A DNA stretch of 64,000 nucleotides from Paragemmobacter kunshanensis. Lineage in GTDB: Bacteria > Pseudomonadota > Alphaproteobacteria > Rhodobacterales > Rhodobacteraceae. The position numbers and the translations under genes were made by a program. This document shows, one piece after another, positions 47,537-56,995 of this stretch (its first letter is position 1; each line of letters starts with the position of its first letter). Location: positions 62,001 to 126,000 of the forward strand of contig NZ_JAALFE010000006.1 in NCBI RefSeq assembly GCF_011059185.1, given 5' to 3'. The notes beneath the pieces were generated by a model. The model searched no databases, was not told the origin of the DNA, and was given only the letters and a program-made list of their open reading frames with translations.

Positions 47537-48478
47537 ATGACCCCCACGATCCAGCCCCTGCCCGGCCAGACGGCAAAAGGCATCGCCCTGCTTGTCGCGG
47601 GCGTCGCGGTGTTTTCCGTGCAGGACATGATCCTGAAACTGCTCTCCGGGGCCTATCCGCTGCATCAGGCCATGGTCCTGCGCTCGCTCACCGCGATTCC
47701 CTTCCTGCTGCTGCTCGTGCATCGCGACGGCGGCCTGAACCGCCTCTTCACCCCCGGCACGCGGGCCATGATCGGGCGCGGGCTGGTGATGTTTGCCGCC
47801 TATACCGCCTATTACCTCGCCCTCGCGGCCCTGCCGATGGCCACGACCGTGGCGCTCTATTTCTCTGCCCCTCTCTTCATCACCATCCTCTCGGTCTTCT
47901 TCCTGTCCGAAAAGGTCGGCCCCCGGCGCTGGCTGGCGCTTCTGGCAGGATTTGCGGGCGTGCTGATCATGGTCCGCCCCGGCGGCGATCTCTTCGACTG
48001 GGCGGCCCTGCTGCCCGTCCTCTCGGGGCTCGCCTATGCCATCTCGATGATCTCCGCCCGCCGCCTCGGCCAGACGGAAACCGCCGCCGCCCTCGCCTTC
48101 TGGGGCAATGCCGTCTTCCTCGCCGCGGCGCTTGCGCTCTCGGCCCTGCTCGGCACCGGCCATTACGCGGACGAGGCGCATCCCTCGCTCGCCTTCCTGC
48201 TGCGCGGCTGGGTCATGCCCACGCCCTTCGACCTGATGCTGATGATGTCCTGCGGCGTCATCGCGGCCCTCGGGCTCACGCTGCTGACGCAGGCCTACCG
48301 CATCTCCGAAGCCTCGGTCGTGACGCCCTTCGAATATACCGGGCTCCTGTGGTCGGTGATCTATGGCTGGATCTTCTGGCGCCAGTGGCCCGGCCCGCTC
48401 GACTGGCTCGGCATCGCGGTCATTGTCGGGGCCGGGCTCTTCATCCTCTGGCGCGAGGCAGCCACCACCCGGCAATAA
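47537..48478 (+). CDS. DMT-superfamily (EamA) transporter
   Basis: 313 residues, ten hydrophobic helices. The first repeat opens GIALLVAGVAVFSVQDMILKLL and the second has ISEASVVTPFEYTGLLWSVIYG. These features resemble S-adenosylmethionine-uptake-like EamA members, but the substrate cannot be decided. GGAGGAG precedes the ATG at 47537. It stands alone between the ribosomal operon terminator and a convergent tig. Confidence 0.87.
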   Translation: MTPTIQPLPGQTAKGIALLVAGVAVFSVQDMILKLLSGAYPLHQAMVLRSLTAIPFLLLLVHRDGGLNRLFTPGTRAMIGRGLVMFAAYTAYYLALAALPMATTVALYFSAPLFITILSVFFLSEKVGPRRWLALLAGFAGVLIMVRPGGDLFDWAALLPVLSGLAYAISMISARRLGQTETAAALAFWGNAVFLAAALALSALLGTGHYADEAHPSLAFLLRGWVMPTPFDLMLMMSCGVIAALGLTLLTQAYRISEASVVTPFEYTGLLWSVIYGWIFWRQWPGPLDWLGIAVIVGAGLFILWREAATTRQ

Positions 48479-48482
48479 AGAA

Positions 48483-48541
48483 GGCCGGGGACATCGCCCC
48501 CGGCCCGGAAGTTCCGGCATGCCCCCCAAATTCCGGGGGGC
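48483..48541. terminator. Two hairpins between convergent DMT gene and tig
   Basis: GGCCGGGG/CCCCGGCC (48483-48505) and GCCCCCC/GGGGGGC (48521-48541) lie 5 and 7 bp from the two stops. There are no long T tracts. Confidence 0.6.
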
Positions 48542-48547
48542 CGCCCC

Positions 48548-49882
48548 TCACATCTCGTCCAGCGCCTCGATGGCCTTCTGAAGATCGTCCTTGCTGACGT
48601 CCTTCTCGATCACCTTGGCCCCGGCCACGATGTGATCCACGACCTTGTCCTCGAAGATCGGCGCACGCAGCTGCTGCTGCACCTGCTGGTTCTTCTGGAC
48701 GAACTCGAAATAGGCGCGCTCCTGGCCCGGATAGTTGCGGGCCTGCGCCAGCACGGCCTGCGTCATCTCTGCATCGGTCACGGTGACCTCGGCCTTGCGG
48801 CCGACTTCGGCCAGCAGCAGACCAAGGCGCACCCGGCGCTCGGCCAGGGTCTTGTGCTCATCCGTCGGCTCGATGGAGCCGTGGTTGTGCCCATGCTCCT
48901 CGGGATGCTCCTCGTGCCACAGCTGATGCGCGATCTGGGCAGCTTCCGCCTCCACCAGACGCGCGGGCAGGTCGAACTTCACCAGCCCGTCCAGCTGATC
49001 CAGCAGCGCCCGCTTCAGCACGGCGCGCGAGGCGCCCTTGTATTCGGCCTCCAGACGCTCCGCGATCTGGCCCTTCAGCGCGGCCAGATCCTCGGCCCCG
49101 TATTTCTTCGCCAGCTCATCGTCGATCTCGGCGGGCTTGGCTTCCTTCACCGCCTTGATGGTGCAGGCAAAGACCGCGGCCTTCCCGGCCAGATGCTTGG
49201 CGCCATATTCCTCGGGGAAGGTGACATTGACGGAAACCTCGTCACCGACCTTGGCACCGACGAGCTGATCCTCGAACCCCGGGATAAAGGATTTCGACCC
49301 CAGCACCAGCGCATAATCCTCGGCCGAGCCGCCATCGAACAGCTCGCCATCGACCGAGCCCTTGAAGTCGATCACGACCTGATCGCCATCCTTGGCCTTG
49401 GCGCCCTTCTTGCGGTCCTCGAAGTTCTGCGCATTGCTGGCCAGATTCTTCAGCGCCTCTTCCACATCGGCGTCCGAGGCCTTCACGACCAGCTTCTCCA
49501 GCTTGATCTTGCCCGCATCGACATCCGGGATCGGCGGCAGTGCCTCATAGCTCATCTCGACGACGACATCCTTGCCTTCCGACCAGGTCTCGCCATCCAC
49601 CATCTTCACTTCCGGCTGCAGCGCGGGGCGGTCGCCGGTCTTGTCGAAATGGTCCTTCATCGCGCCGTCGATGGCATCCTGCATCGCATCGCCCAGCAGG
49701 CGCTGGCCGAACTGCTTCTTCAGGATCGCCAGCGGCACCTTGCCCTTGCGAAAGCCCTTCATCTCGATCTCGGGCTGCGCCTCGACCAGCTTTTCCTGCA
49801 CCTTGGCGTCCAGCTCGGCCGCCGTCACCGTGATGGTGTAGGCGCGCTTCAGACCTTCGTTCAGGGTCTCGGTGACCTGCAT
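48548..49882 (-). CDS. tig: Trigger factor
   Basis: 444 residues. The ribosome-binding signature lies in [17 protein letters not shown] (about 44-60), the FKBP-like isomerase domain at about 150-245 ([20 protein letters not shown]), and helical arms to the C-terminus. It binds nascent chains at the ribosome exit. Residues 300-318 contain a His-rich loop ([13 protein letters not shown]) that may bind metal. tRNA-Leu lies 25 bp upstream on the same strand. Confidence 0.97.
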   Translation of the reverse strand: MQVTETLNEGLKRAYTITVTAAELDAKVQEKLVEAQPEIEMKGFRKGKVPLAILKKQFGQRLLGDAMQDAIDGAMKDHFDKTGDRPALQPEVKMVDGETWSEGKDVVVEMSYEALPPIPDVDAGKIKLEKLVVKASDADVEEALKNLASNAQNFEDRKKGAKAKDGDQVVIDFKGSVDGELFDGGSAEDYALVLGSKSFIPGFEDQLVGAKVGDEVSVNVTFPEEYGAKHLAGKAAVFACTIKAVKEAKPAEIDDELAKKYGAEDLAALKGQIAERLEAEYKGASRAVLKRALLDQLDGLVKFDLPARLVEAEAAQIAHQLWHEEHPEEHGHNHGSIEPTDEHKTLAERRVRLGLLLAEVGRKAEVTVTDAEMTQAVLAQARNYPGQERAYFEFVQKNQQVQQQLRAPIFEDKVVDHIVAGAKVIEKDVSKDDLQKAIEALDEM

Positions 49883-49907
49883 GTTTCCGTCCTTCTCATC
49901 TCATCCC

Positions 49908-49992
49908 TGGTGCGGGTGGAGGGACTTGAACCCCCACGCCTCACGGCGCCAGAACCTAAATCTGGTGCGTCTACCAGTTTCGCCACACCCGC
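49908..49992 (-). tRNA. tRNA-Leu (UAG anticodon)
   Basis: An 85-nt class II tRNA with encoded CCA. Acceptor GCGGGTG pairs with CACCCGC. Anticodon stem CCAGA/TCTGG holds loop TTTAGGT, giving TAG. The long variable arm (CGCCGTGAGGCG) and T arm with TTCAAGT follow. Confidence 0.95.
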
Positions 49993-50102
49993 AAATTGCC
50001 CAAAACGCGCCCGCCCGTCCCCTCAGGTCCGGCCCGCACGCGCCCTGAAAATTCCGCGCCGTTCTAGCAAAGCCCCACGGGGGATGCGAGAGGAAAATCA
50101 GG

Positions 50103-50217
50103 GCGAAATCTGACACAGATTTCGCGCCGTTTCCTGACGCAGGAAACGTGGCGGGCATCCTGCCCGCAAACCGGAATTTGCGTCAAATTCCGCCGCGATT
50201 TTTGCGTCAAAAATCGC
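50103..50217. repeat. Array of five adjacent small hairpins
   Basis: Five perfect stems in 115 bp, each with a 3-base loop: GCGAAATCTG-ACA (50103-50125), CGTTTCCTG-ACG (50128-50148), GCGGGCA-TCC (50151-50167), CGGAATTTG-CGT (50172-50192) and GCGATTTTTG-CGT (50195-50217). Four share the apex TG-NNN-CA; outer arms differ but stay complementary. It fills the space between tRNA-Leu and the nnrD stop. Confidence 0.9.
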
Positions 50218-50219
50218 CC

Positions 50220-51761
50220 TCACACCCCCAACCGCCGAAACACCGCAGGCAGCATCTCGGGAAGATCCTCCGCAATCAGCCCCGGCCCGAACTCCCGCGC
50301 GCAGTCCACATGCAGCCAGGCCCCCGTGCAGGCCGCATCGAAAGGCGAAAACCCCCGCGCCATCAACCCCGCGATGAACCCCGCCAGCACATCCCCCGAC
50401 CCGGCTGTCGCCAACCACGGCGCCGCCCGCTCATACTGCGCCGAATTCACCGCACAGCGCCCATCGGGTGCCGCAATCACCGTATCCGCCCCCTTGAACA
50501 GCACCACACAGCCCGCCCGAACTGCGGCCTCCCGCGTCGCATCCACCTTGGAATAGGCAGGCCCCGTCACCGCCGGTGCCAGCAGCCGTTCCGCAATATC
50601 CGGAAACAGCCGCGCAAACTCGCCGCCATGCGGCGTCAGCACGCAAGCCCCATGCAGCGCCCCGAACAGCCCCGCCTCCCGCGACAGGATCGTCAGCGCA
50701 TCCGCATCCAGCACGACTCCCGTAGGGCGGGGTTCACCCCGCCGCTGAAGGGGTTCACCCCGCCCCCCCAAAGCCGCCGCCACCAACCCCACCTCCCGCG
50801 CCCCGGTCCCCAGCCCCGGCCCCAGACAGACCACCCCGATCCGCCCATCCTCCAGCACGGCTTCCAAGGCCCCCCCGTCCTCCACCACCCGCAACATCAC
50901 CGCATCCAGCCGCGCCGCATTTTCGACCAAGGCCGCCGAAGGACACCCCACCGTCACCACCCCCGCCCCGATCCGCAGCGCCCCCCGCGCCGCCAGCCGC
51001 GCCGCGCCCCCGCGTCCGGCAGGCCCGCCAAGAACGAGAACCGCACCATTCGAATATTTGTTCGTCCAGAACGTCCGTTTCAGACGGTCCGTCGAAGGCG
51101 GATCGACCAGAGGCACGCCACCGCCCCCGCTCAGTCCGATCTCCTTCACCACCAACTTGCCACAGCATCCCGGCCCAACCCCGAGGAAATGCCCAAGCTT
51201 CGGTGCATGAAAGGTTACCGTAAGCGCAGCCACCAACTTCGGCTCCACGCTCCTCCCATCATCCGCGATCAACCCCGACGGCACGTCCACCGCCACCATG
51301 CGCTCCGTGCAGGACAGAAACTCCTCAAGACTTGCGTCGACGCCATGTCCGTCGCGCATGCCGATCCCGTACAGCGCATCCACCGCGACGTCGAACCAGT
51401 CCCGGGCAACATGGAACTCGCGGAAGGGAACAGTCTCACCCCCCGCCGCCTCCCACCGCGCCCGCATCGCCCGCGCATCCGGCCCCTGTCGCGCCAGATC
51501 GTCCCACGCGTAGCAGGTCACCTCCCACCCCCGCTCCCGCAGCAACCTCGCCACGACAAACCCGTCGCCGCCATTGTTCCCCGGCCCGCACAGCACCACC
51601 GCCCGGAACGACCCCGCCACCAACTCCGGCCATTCCGCAAGGATCGCCTCCACCACCCCCCGCCCGGCCCGCTCCATCAGCTCCAGCCCGGTCACCGCGC
51701 CGCTTTCAATCGCCGCCGCCTCGATGGCGCGCATTTGTGCAGAAGTCAGAAGCTCAGCCAT
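50220..51761 (-). CDS. nnrD: Bifunctional NAD(P)HX epimerase / ADP-dependent NAD(P)HX dehydratase
   Basis: 513 residues. The N-terminal YjeF_N epimerase domain (about 1-215) has LMERAGRGVVEAI, CGPGNNGGDGFVVAR and AVDVPSGL. The C-terminal dehydratase domain (about 225-513) has GALRIGAGVVTV, LGPGLGTG, LTPHGGEFARL and the nucleotide site TAGSGDVLAG. It repairs hydrated NAD(P)H. An unusual segment GGRGEPLQRRGEPRPTG ahead of VVLDADALT is encoded by a palindromic repeat copy that seems to have inserted in frame. The ATG at 51761 gives the usual MAELLTSAQMRAIE start. Confidence 0.95.
   Translation of the reverse strand: MAELLTSAQMRAIEAAAIESGAVTGLELMERAGRGVVEAILAEWPELVAGSFRAVVLCGPGNNGGDGFVVARLLRERGWEVTCYAWDDLARQGPDARAMRARWEAAGGETVPFREFHVARDWFDVAVDALYGIGMRDGHGVDASLEEFLSCTERMVAVDVPSGLIADDGRSVEPKLVAALTVTFHAPKLGHFLGVGPGCCGKLVVKEIGLSGGGGVPLVDPPSTDRLKRTFWTNKYSNGAVLVLGGPAGRGGAARLAARGALRIGAGVVTVGCPSAALVENAARLDAVMLRVVEDGGALEAVLEDGRIGVVCLGPGLGTGAREVGLVAAALGGRGEPLQRRGEPRPTGVVLDADALTILSREAGLFGALHGACVLTPHGGEFARLFPDIAERLLAPAVTGPAYSKVDATREAAVRAGCVVLFKGADTVIAAPDGRCAVNSAQYERAAPWLATAGSGDVLAGFIAGLMARGFSPFDAACTGAWLHVDCAREFGPGLIAEDLPEMLPAVFRRLGV
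50721..50767. repeat. Palindromic repeat copy inside nnrD
   Basis: CGTAGGGCGGGGTTCACCCC (50721-50740) matches the left part of the palindrome at 10775-10800 with one base change at the centre. It is followed by a second GGGGTTCACCCC unit (50750-50761). The repeat adds about 15 codons in frame. Confidence 0.65.
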
Positions 51762-51894
51762 CCCGCCGCCCAATCCGTTCGCAAACCGCCCACCAAACAG
51801 CCGCTTTGCACAAATTTTAATCACACCACCCCGAAACGGCCCCTTAACCTTTCGCCGTGTCGGAACTGCGATTGTCCCTCCCCAGCAGAAATGA

Positions 51895-52275
<381 letters not shown>

Positions 52276-52337
52276 TGAACACCGCGCGCCCGCAAGGGCA
52301 ACGCGGAAACTGAAACACCAAACCGAAAGGCATCATG

Positions 52338-53747
52338 ATGAGCGCAGTAAAGAATGCTCTGAAGCTGATGAAGGACGAGGAAGTCGAATATGTCGACATC
52401 CGCTTCACCGACCCGAAGGGCAAGCTTCAGCACGTCACCCTCGTGGCCGACCTCGTGGATGAGGACTTCTTCGAAGAAGGCTTCATGTTCGATGGCTCCT
52501 CCATCGCCGGCTGGAAGTCGATCGACCAGTCCGACATGAAGCTCATCCCCGATGCGTCTTCGGTCTATATCGACCCGTTCTATGCCGAAAAGACGATGTG
52601 CGTGCATTGCAACGTGGTCGAGCCCGACACGGGCGAGGCCTATAGCCGCGATCCGCGCGGCACGGCGATGAAGGCCGAAGCCTATCTGAAATCCTCGGGC
52701 ATCGGCGACGCCTTCTATTGCGGGCCCGAAGCCGAATTCTTCATCTTCGACGATGTCCGCTATGCGGTCTCGCCCAACAAGGTCTCCTACCAGATCGACG
52801 CCGAAGCGGCGGCCTGGAACATGGACACCGTCATGGAAGGCGGCAACCTCGCCCACCGCGCCAATTACAAGGGCGGCTACTTCCCGGTGAACCCGATCGA
52901 CGAAGCGCAGGACCTGCGCGGCGAGATGCTCTCCACCATGAAGCGGATGGGCATCAAGGTCGACAAGCACCACCACGAAGTGGCGACCTGCCAGCACGAA
53001 CTGGGCATGATCTTCGGCGGCCTCACCGAACAGGCCGACAACATCCAGAAGTACAAATACGTCATCCACAACGTCGCGGCAGCCTATGGCAAGACCGTGA
53101 CCTTCATGCCCAAGCCCATGAAGGGCGACAACGGCTCCGGCATGCACGTCAACATGTCGATCTGGAAGGACGGCAAGCCGCTCTTCGCGGGCGACAAATA
53201 CGCCGACCTCAGCCAGGAGGCGCTCTACTTCATCGGCGGCATCCTGAAGCATGCCAAGGCGCTGAACGCGATCACCAACCCCTCGACCAACAGCTACAAG
53301 CGCCTGATCCCGGGCTTCGAGGCCCCGGTTCTGCGCGCCTATTCCGCCCGCAACCGCTCGGGCTGCGTCCGTATTCCGTGGACGGAATCGCCCAAGGCCA
53401 AGCGCGTCGAGGCCCGCTTCCCCGATCCCTCGGCCAACCCCTATCTGGCCTTCGCGGCGCTGCTGATGGCCGGCCTCGACGGCATCAAGAACAAGATCGA
53501 CCCGGGCCCCGCCTCGGACAAGGACCTCTACGATCTGCCGCCCGAAGAACTGGCTGCCATCCCCACCGTCTGCGGCTCGCTCCGCGAGGCGCTGGAGGAA
53601 CTGGAAAAGGACCACGACTTCCTGCTCGCAGGCGACGTCTTCACCAAGGATCAGCTCGAAGGCTACATCGCGCTGAAATGGGAAGAGGTCTACGCCTTCG
53701 AACACACGCCGCATCCGGTGGAATACCTGATGTACTATTCCTGCTGA
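52338..53747 (+). CDS. glnA: Glutamine synthetase, type I
   Basis: 469 residues, class I-beta length. [11 protein letters not shown] (about 52-62), [10 protein letters not shown] metal site, [10 protein letters not shown], and [16 protein letters not shown] are family motifs. The adenylylation tyrosine is Y398 in DLYDLPPEE. It makes glutamine from glutamate and ammonia and is the main assimilation enzyme with GlnB control through GlnE. The second of two adjacent ATGs is chosen for ribosome-binding-site spacing. Confidence 0.98.
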   Translation: MSAVKNALKLMKDEEVEYVDIRFTDPKGKLQHVTLVADLVDEDFFEEGFMFDGSSIAGWKSIDQSDMKLIPDASSVYIDPFYAEKTMCVHCNVVEPDTGEAYSRDPRGTAMKAEAYLKSSGIGDAFYCGPEAEFFIFDDVRYAVSPNKVSYQIDAEAAAWNMDTVMEGGNLAHRANYKGGYFPVNPIDEAQDLRGEMLSTMKRMGIKVDKHHHEVATCQHELGMIFGGLTEQADNIQKYKYVIHNVAAAYGKTVTFMPKPMKGDNGSGMHVNMSIWKDGKPLFAGDKYADLSQEALYFIGGILKHAKALNAITNPSTNSYKRLIPGFEAPVLRAYSARNRSGCVRIPWTESPKAKRVEARFPDPSANPYLAFAALLMAGLDGIKNKIDPGPASDKDLYDLPPEELAAIPTVCGSLREALEELEKDHDFLLAGDVFTKDQLEGYIALKWEEVYAFEHTPHPVEYLMYYSC

Positions 53748-53773
53748 TCTTCCGGGATCATCGCAGCACTGCC

Positions 53774-53801
53774 GAAAGGGCCGCCCTCGGGTGGCCCTTT
53801 C
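53774..53801 (+). terminator. glnA terminator
   Basis: GAAAGGGCC/GGCCCTTTC, a 9-bp stem with a 10-base loop, 26 bp after the glnA stop, followed by TCATT. Confidence 0.75.
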
Positions 53802-53963
53802 TCATTCCCGCCACAGCTTTCAGGCAACCTTTTGTCGGCGGATACAACCTTAGGAATGGAATACGCCAATAATTGCAGGCAATCCCCCTGCGCCCTCCTC
53901 AGAAAGGACAAAATCTCGTCACGATTGGATGGTTCGTTTAAAAAAACTTAAGGAGCCGCCGCC

Positions 53964-54914
53964 ATGCTGGACAGTGACGCATCCTTCTCCCTTGTGCCCG
54001 AGTTTCACACCATCCGTCGCGCGCCGACCAAGGGCCTGGCGCGGTCTTCCGATCTCCCCTTCTGCGCCGAGTCCTTCGCCGCCTGCACCGATGCTGCAAG
54101 CTTCGTGCCAGTCCCGCGCGATCCGGCCCCCGGGCATCCGACAGCAGAGGAACCGGCCGCCCTCGCGCCGACACCCGCCGAAACCCCGCTCACCGGGCAG
54201 GCCCCCGAGGATACCGACACCACCACCCCCGACGCGCGCGCCATCACGCCGCGCCGCCCGCTGCGCTTCACCCCCGCCCGCGACGGCGGCGACCACGCGC
54301 CCGTCACGCTGCCCGTCCTCAACCTCTTCGCCAATGTCTTCGACGATGACAGCCTGCACGGCCCCGGGATCGACCCCCGCCTGCAACGCGGCCGGGATCG
54401 CGCCCGCGCCTGCCTCGCCGCGCATCAGGCCGATCTGCCGCCCGAGGCGCGCAATCTCTGGCACGACATGGATATCGACGACGCGGCAGAACCCGCCGCC
54501 CCCGAGACAGGCTTCACCGTGACCGAGACGGAATGCCCCGCGACCGCCTCCCATCCCCGCCGCCGCATCGTCCGTCACCTGACCCCGCGCAGCGTCCGGT
54601 CCACCCCGCCCCAGGCCCCGGCCGAGCTGGACCCGCTGCAGGAACAGCTGCACCTGATCCGCGACGCGCTCTATGCCGAAGATCCCGCCGGGGCAGAGGC
54701 ACCACCGCAACCCCACCGCGCCGCCGCGCTCTGGCAGGCCCTTGTCGCGGTCTTCCTGCCGTTCTTCACCCTGCTCGCGCCCCGGGCCGCCGCGCTGCGC
54801 GACCGGCTCGCCCCGCCGCGCGCCCTCCTGCTGCCGCCCCTCGCACCGCGCGCCGTCGCGGGCTGCGCCATGCTGGCCATGATCGGCCTGTCGCTCTCCT
54901 CCGCCATCCTCTGA
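53964..54914 (+). CDS. Unknown protein with C-terminal membrane segment (paralogue 1)
   Basis: 316 residues, family not recognised. About 1-215 is hydrophilic, Pro/Ala/Thr-rich and low-complexity in parts. A helix LDPLQEQLHLIRDALYAEDP (about 219-238) precedes a hydrophobic stretch (LWQALVAVFLPFFTLLA, then VAGCAMLAMIGLSLSSAIL) that ends the protein. The C-terminal plan matches the next gene: LxxIRxALY helix, two membrane segments, end in S-x-IL. AAGGAG 9 bp before the ATG supports the start. The AT-rich upstream stretch (GTTTAAAAAAACTTAAG) is unusual here and may hold the promoter. Confidence 0.7.
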   Translation: MLDSDASFSLVPEFHTIRRAPTKGLARSSDLPFCAESFAACTDAASFVPVPRDPAPGHPTAEEPAALAPTPAETPLTGQAPEDTDTTTPDARAITPRRPLRFTPARDGGDHAPVTLPVLNLFANVFDDDSLHGPGIDPRLQRGRDRARACLAAHQADLPPEARNLWHDMDIDDAAEPAAPETGFTVTETECPATASHPRRRIVRHLTPRSVRSTPPQAPAELDPLQEQLHLIRDALYAEDPAGAEAPPQPHRAAALWQALVAVFLPFFTLLAPRAAALRDRLAPPRALLLPPLAPRAVAGCAMLAMIGLSLSSAIL

Positions 54915-55143
54915 CGCAAGGCGATCAACCCGGGGTTAGCCGCGCACCCTGCCCGGTGCCGTTCACGTTCCGGCGACAACCCCGGGCCTTTCGGCGGTTT
55001 CCCGCCCATTCAGCGCCAATTCAGGCAACAATCGGGCAGAAACACGGTCGATTCCGCACAACTTCCCCAAACCCACCCGAAATTCGGCGCATTTGTTCAT
55101 CAACCTTAACGCGTGGCCATGCGAAAGACAGGAGGGCACGCCG

Positions 55144-56067
55144 TTGGCATTCGATGACAGCACCATCGCCCAGTTCGTCTTCGACCGCGATCCCGCGCTG
55201 AACCTGCCGCTTCTGGTGCGCGAACTCGATGCCGCACTCGGGCGTTCCGGCGCGGGCCAGCGCCGCATCACCTGGGATTGCGAAGACCTCGTCTTCGTCG
55301 ATCTCGACGGCGTCCGCTTCACCCTTTCCTATACCGGCGAAGCTGCCCCCGGCCTGCCCAGCAGCCTGATGATCTCGGTCGGCCCCGGCGCGGTCAGCCG
55401 CGTCGATGGCAAGGACCGCCAGCGGTACGAGGATCTCTGCCACCTCATCGCCGATCGCCTGCGCCACCGCTTCGCCCCACGCGAAACGCTCTGGCATCAG
55501 GTCGCAGGCCCCGTCACCGCCGATCTGGTGGATGATCTCTTCGACCGCCTGCCCGATTTCGGCTCCGTCTCCGCCGCCCGCCCCCTGACCCGCCGCTCCG
55601 CCCCGGCCGAGGCGATCCGCGCCTTCCCCGAGGCCGAGGATGACACCCCCGTCTCCTTCGTGGAAAAGGCCATGGCCATCAAGGCCGCCAAGGCCGAACG
55701 CGCCCGCGCCACCCTGGCCCGCTTCGCGCCCGGCCCGATCACCGCCCCGCCCGCGGCCAATGCCGCCCCCGATCCGGCCCCGCCTTCCGCCTCACGCCCC
55801 GTCGCGGCCGATCTCGGCCAGATCCGCGAGGCCCTCTACCCGCCCGAGGCCGAAACCCAGGGCCAGAATGTCCGCATGCGGCTGGCCGCCTCGACGCTCG
55901 ATGTCACGCTGATGATGGTCTACCTGCCCATGGGCGCGGCCATGCTCACCTGCTCGCTTCTGCGCGGCGGCGATGTCAATGCCTCGGGCCGGGTCATGGC
56001 GCTTACCTGCACGCTGATGGCGCTCAGCCATATCGCGGGCCTGACGCCCACGCTGTCGATCCTCTGA
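55144..56067 (+). CDS. Unknown protein with C-terminal membrane segments (paralogue 2)
   Basis: 307 residues from a TTG at 55144, preceded by AGGAGG about 10 bp upstream; the frame is open to another TTG at 55093. N-terminal about 130 residues form a compact alpha/beta domain (FVFVDLDGVRFTLSY-like segment FVDLDGVRFTLSYTGEA). A Pro/Ala linker and the helix ADLGQIREALYPPEA follow, then two hydrophobic segments (VTLMMVYLPMGAAMLTCSLL and VMALTCTLMALSHIAGL), ending LTPTLSIL. The family is not recognised. The shared C-terminal plan with the upstream gene suggests that both are anchored in the inner membrane in the same way. Confidence 0.7.
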   Translation: MAFDDSTIAQFVFDRDPALNLPLLVRELDAALGRSGAGQRRITWDCEDLVFVDLDGVRFTLSYTGEAAPGLPSSLMISVGPGAVSRVDGKDRQRYEDLCHLIADRLRHRFAPRETLWHQVAGPVTADLVDDLFDRLPDFGSVSAARPLTRRSAPAEAIRAFPEAEDDTPVSFVEKAMAIKAAKAERARATLARFAPGPITAPPAANAAPDPAPPSASRPVAADLGQIREALYPPEAETQGQNVRMRLAASTLDVTLMMVYLPMGAAMLTCSLLRGGDVNASGRVMALTCTLMALSHIAGLTPTLSIL

Positions 56068-56083
56068 CGCCCCCTTCGCGCCG

Positions 56084-56866
56084 CTACAGCCCCGCCTCGG
56101 CCATGGCCGCCCGCTCCGCCTCGGTGAAGCGTGCCAAGGGCACGATATGGGTGTGGATGGAGAACACCACCGCCTCCGTCACGGGCAGCCGCAGGATGCA
56201 TTGCCGCTCGGACCGCAGGTAAAGCCGCTCCACCGCATAGGGCCGCCTGTCGAATTCCAGCCTCGGCTGGAACAGCGTCGGATCGTCATAGACCAGCGCA
56301 TTATAGCGCTCCAGCGGCTGGCCCAGCCGCACCATGTCGAACAGCCGCTGCACCCGGCGCGCGATCTCTTCGTCATAATGATGCACCGGGCGATGGATGC
56401 CCGTCATCGGCTTGCCGATCTTCTGCGCCAACGTCCAGCTGGCCGGAAAGCACAGGATCGCCCCCGTCAGCACCGATTCCGCGCCCTGCCGCTGCATCAG
56501 GCACAGATCCTCCTGCACCAGCCGCCCCAGCGTCACCAGGGGATAGGCCCGGTCCACCCGCACCTCCACCCCATCCGGCCGCGTCACCCGCGCCGGATCA
56601 ACCCCATAGCCCGGCCGCCGCGACAGGATCTCCAGCACCGTCTCCAGCAATTCCTCCGCCGCCGCCCGCCCCTCGGGCAGCAGCGCATGCACCAGTGGCT
56701 GGCGCGTGGCGATCAGCCAGTCGCGCTCGGCCATCTGCCCGGCAAAGGCCTCATCCGCGCGGATCCAGTCCTCCGCCCCGCAGGGCAGCATCCCGGGCAG
56801 CCGCCAGGTCCGCGGATCCATCCACGGCACATGGGGCAATCTGTCCTGAAGAACCGGCGCGCGCAT
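56084..56866 (-). CDS. DUF3445-family protein (heme-dependent oxidative N-demethylase-like)
   Basis: 260 residues. The opening LQDRLPHVPWMDPRTWRLPG, then LVQEDLCLMQRQG, LTGAILCFPASWTLAQKIGKPM, IHRPVHHYDEEIARRV and LYLRSERQCILRLP are hallmarks of DUF3445. Some members, such as subunits of bacterial dimethylamine-type demethylases, use heme to oxidise N-methyl groups; the substrate here is unknown. The ATG at 56866 matches the family start. It is divergent from dddP with 129 bp between. Confidence 0.87.
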   Translation of the reverse strand: MRAPVLQDRLPHVPWMDPRTWRLPGMLPCGAEDWIRADEAFAGQMAERDWLIATRQPLVHALLPEGRAAAEELLETVLEILSRRPGYGVDPARVTRPDGVEVRVDRAYPLVTLGRLVQEDLCLMQRQGAESVLTGAILCFPASWTLAQKIGKPMTGIHRPVHHYDEEIARRVQRLFDMVRLGQPLERYNALVYDDPTLFQPRLEFDRRPYAVERLYLRSERQCILRLPVTEAVVFSIHTHIVPLARFTEAERAAMAEAGL

Positions 56867-56995
56867 GCCCCTTGCTAGCCGCCGCGCGAAACCCGTGCAA
56901 GCCGGTCTGAATCCGACGCGCCCCGTCGCCCCCCGGCAATCCTGCACCCCCGCCCCCCGCCACCATCGGGAAAACCGACAGGGGGATGATGCCGC

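Noticed and set aside
50103-50217. A CRISPR array
   Set aside because: Stems differ from one another, are separated by 2-4 bp, and no spacers or cas genes exist.
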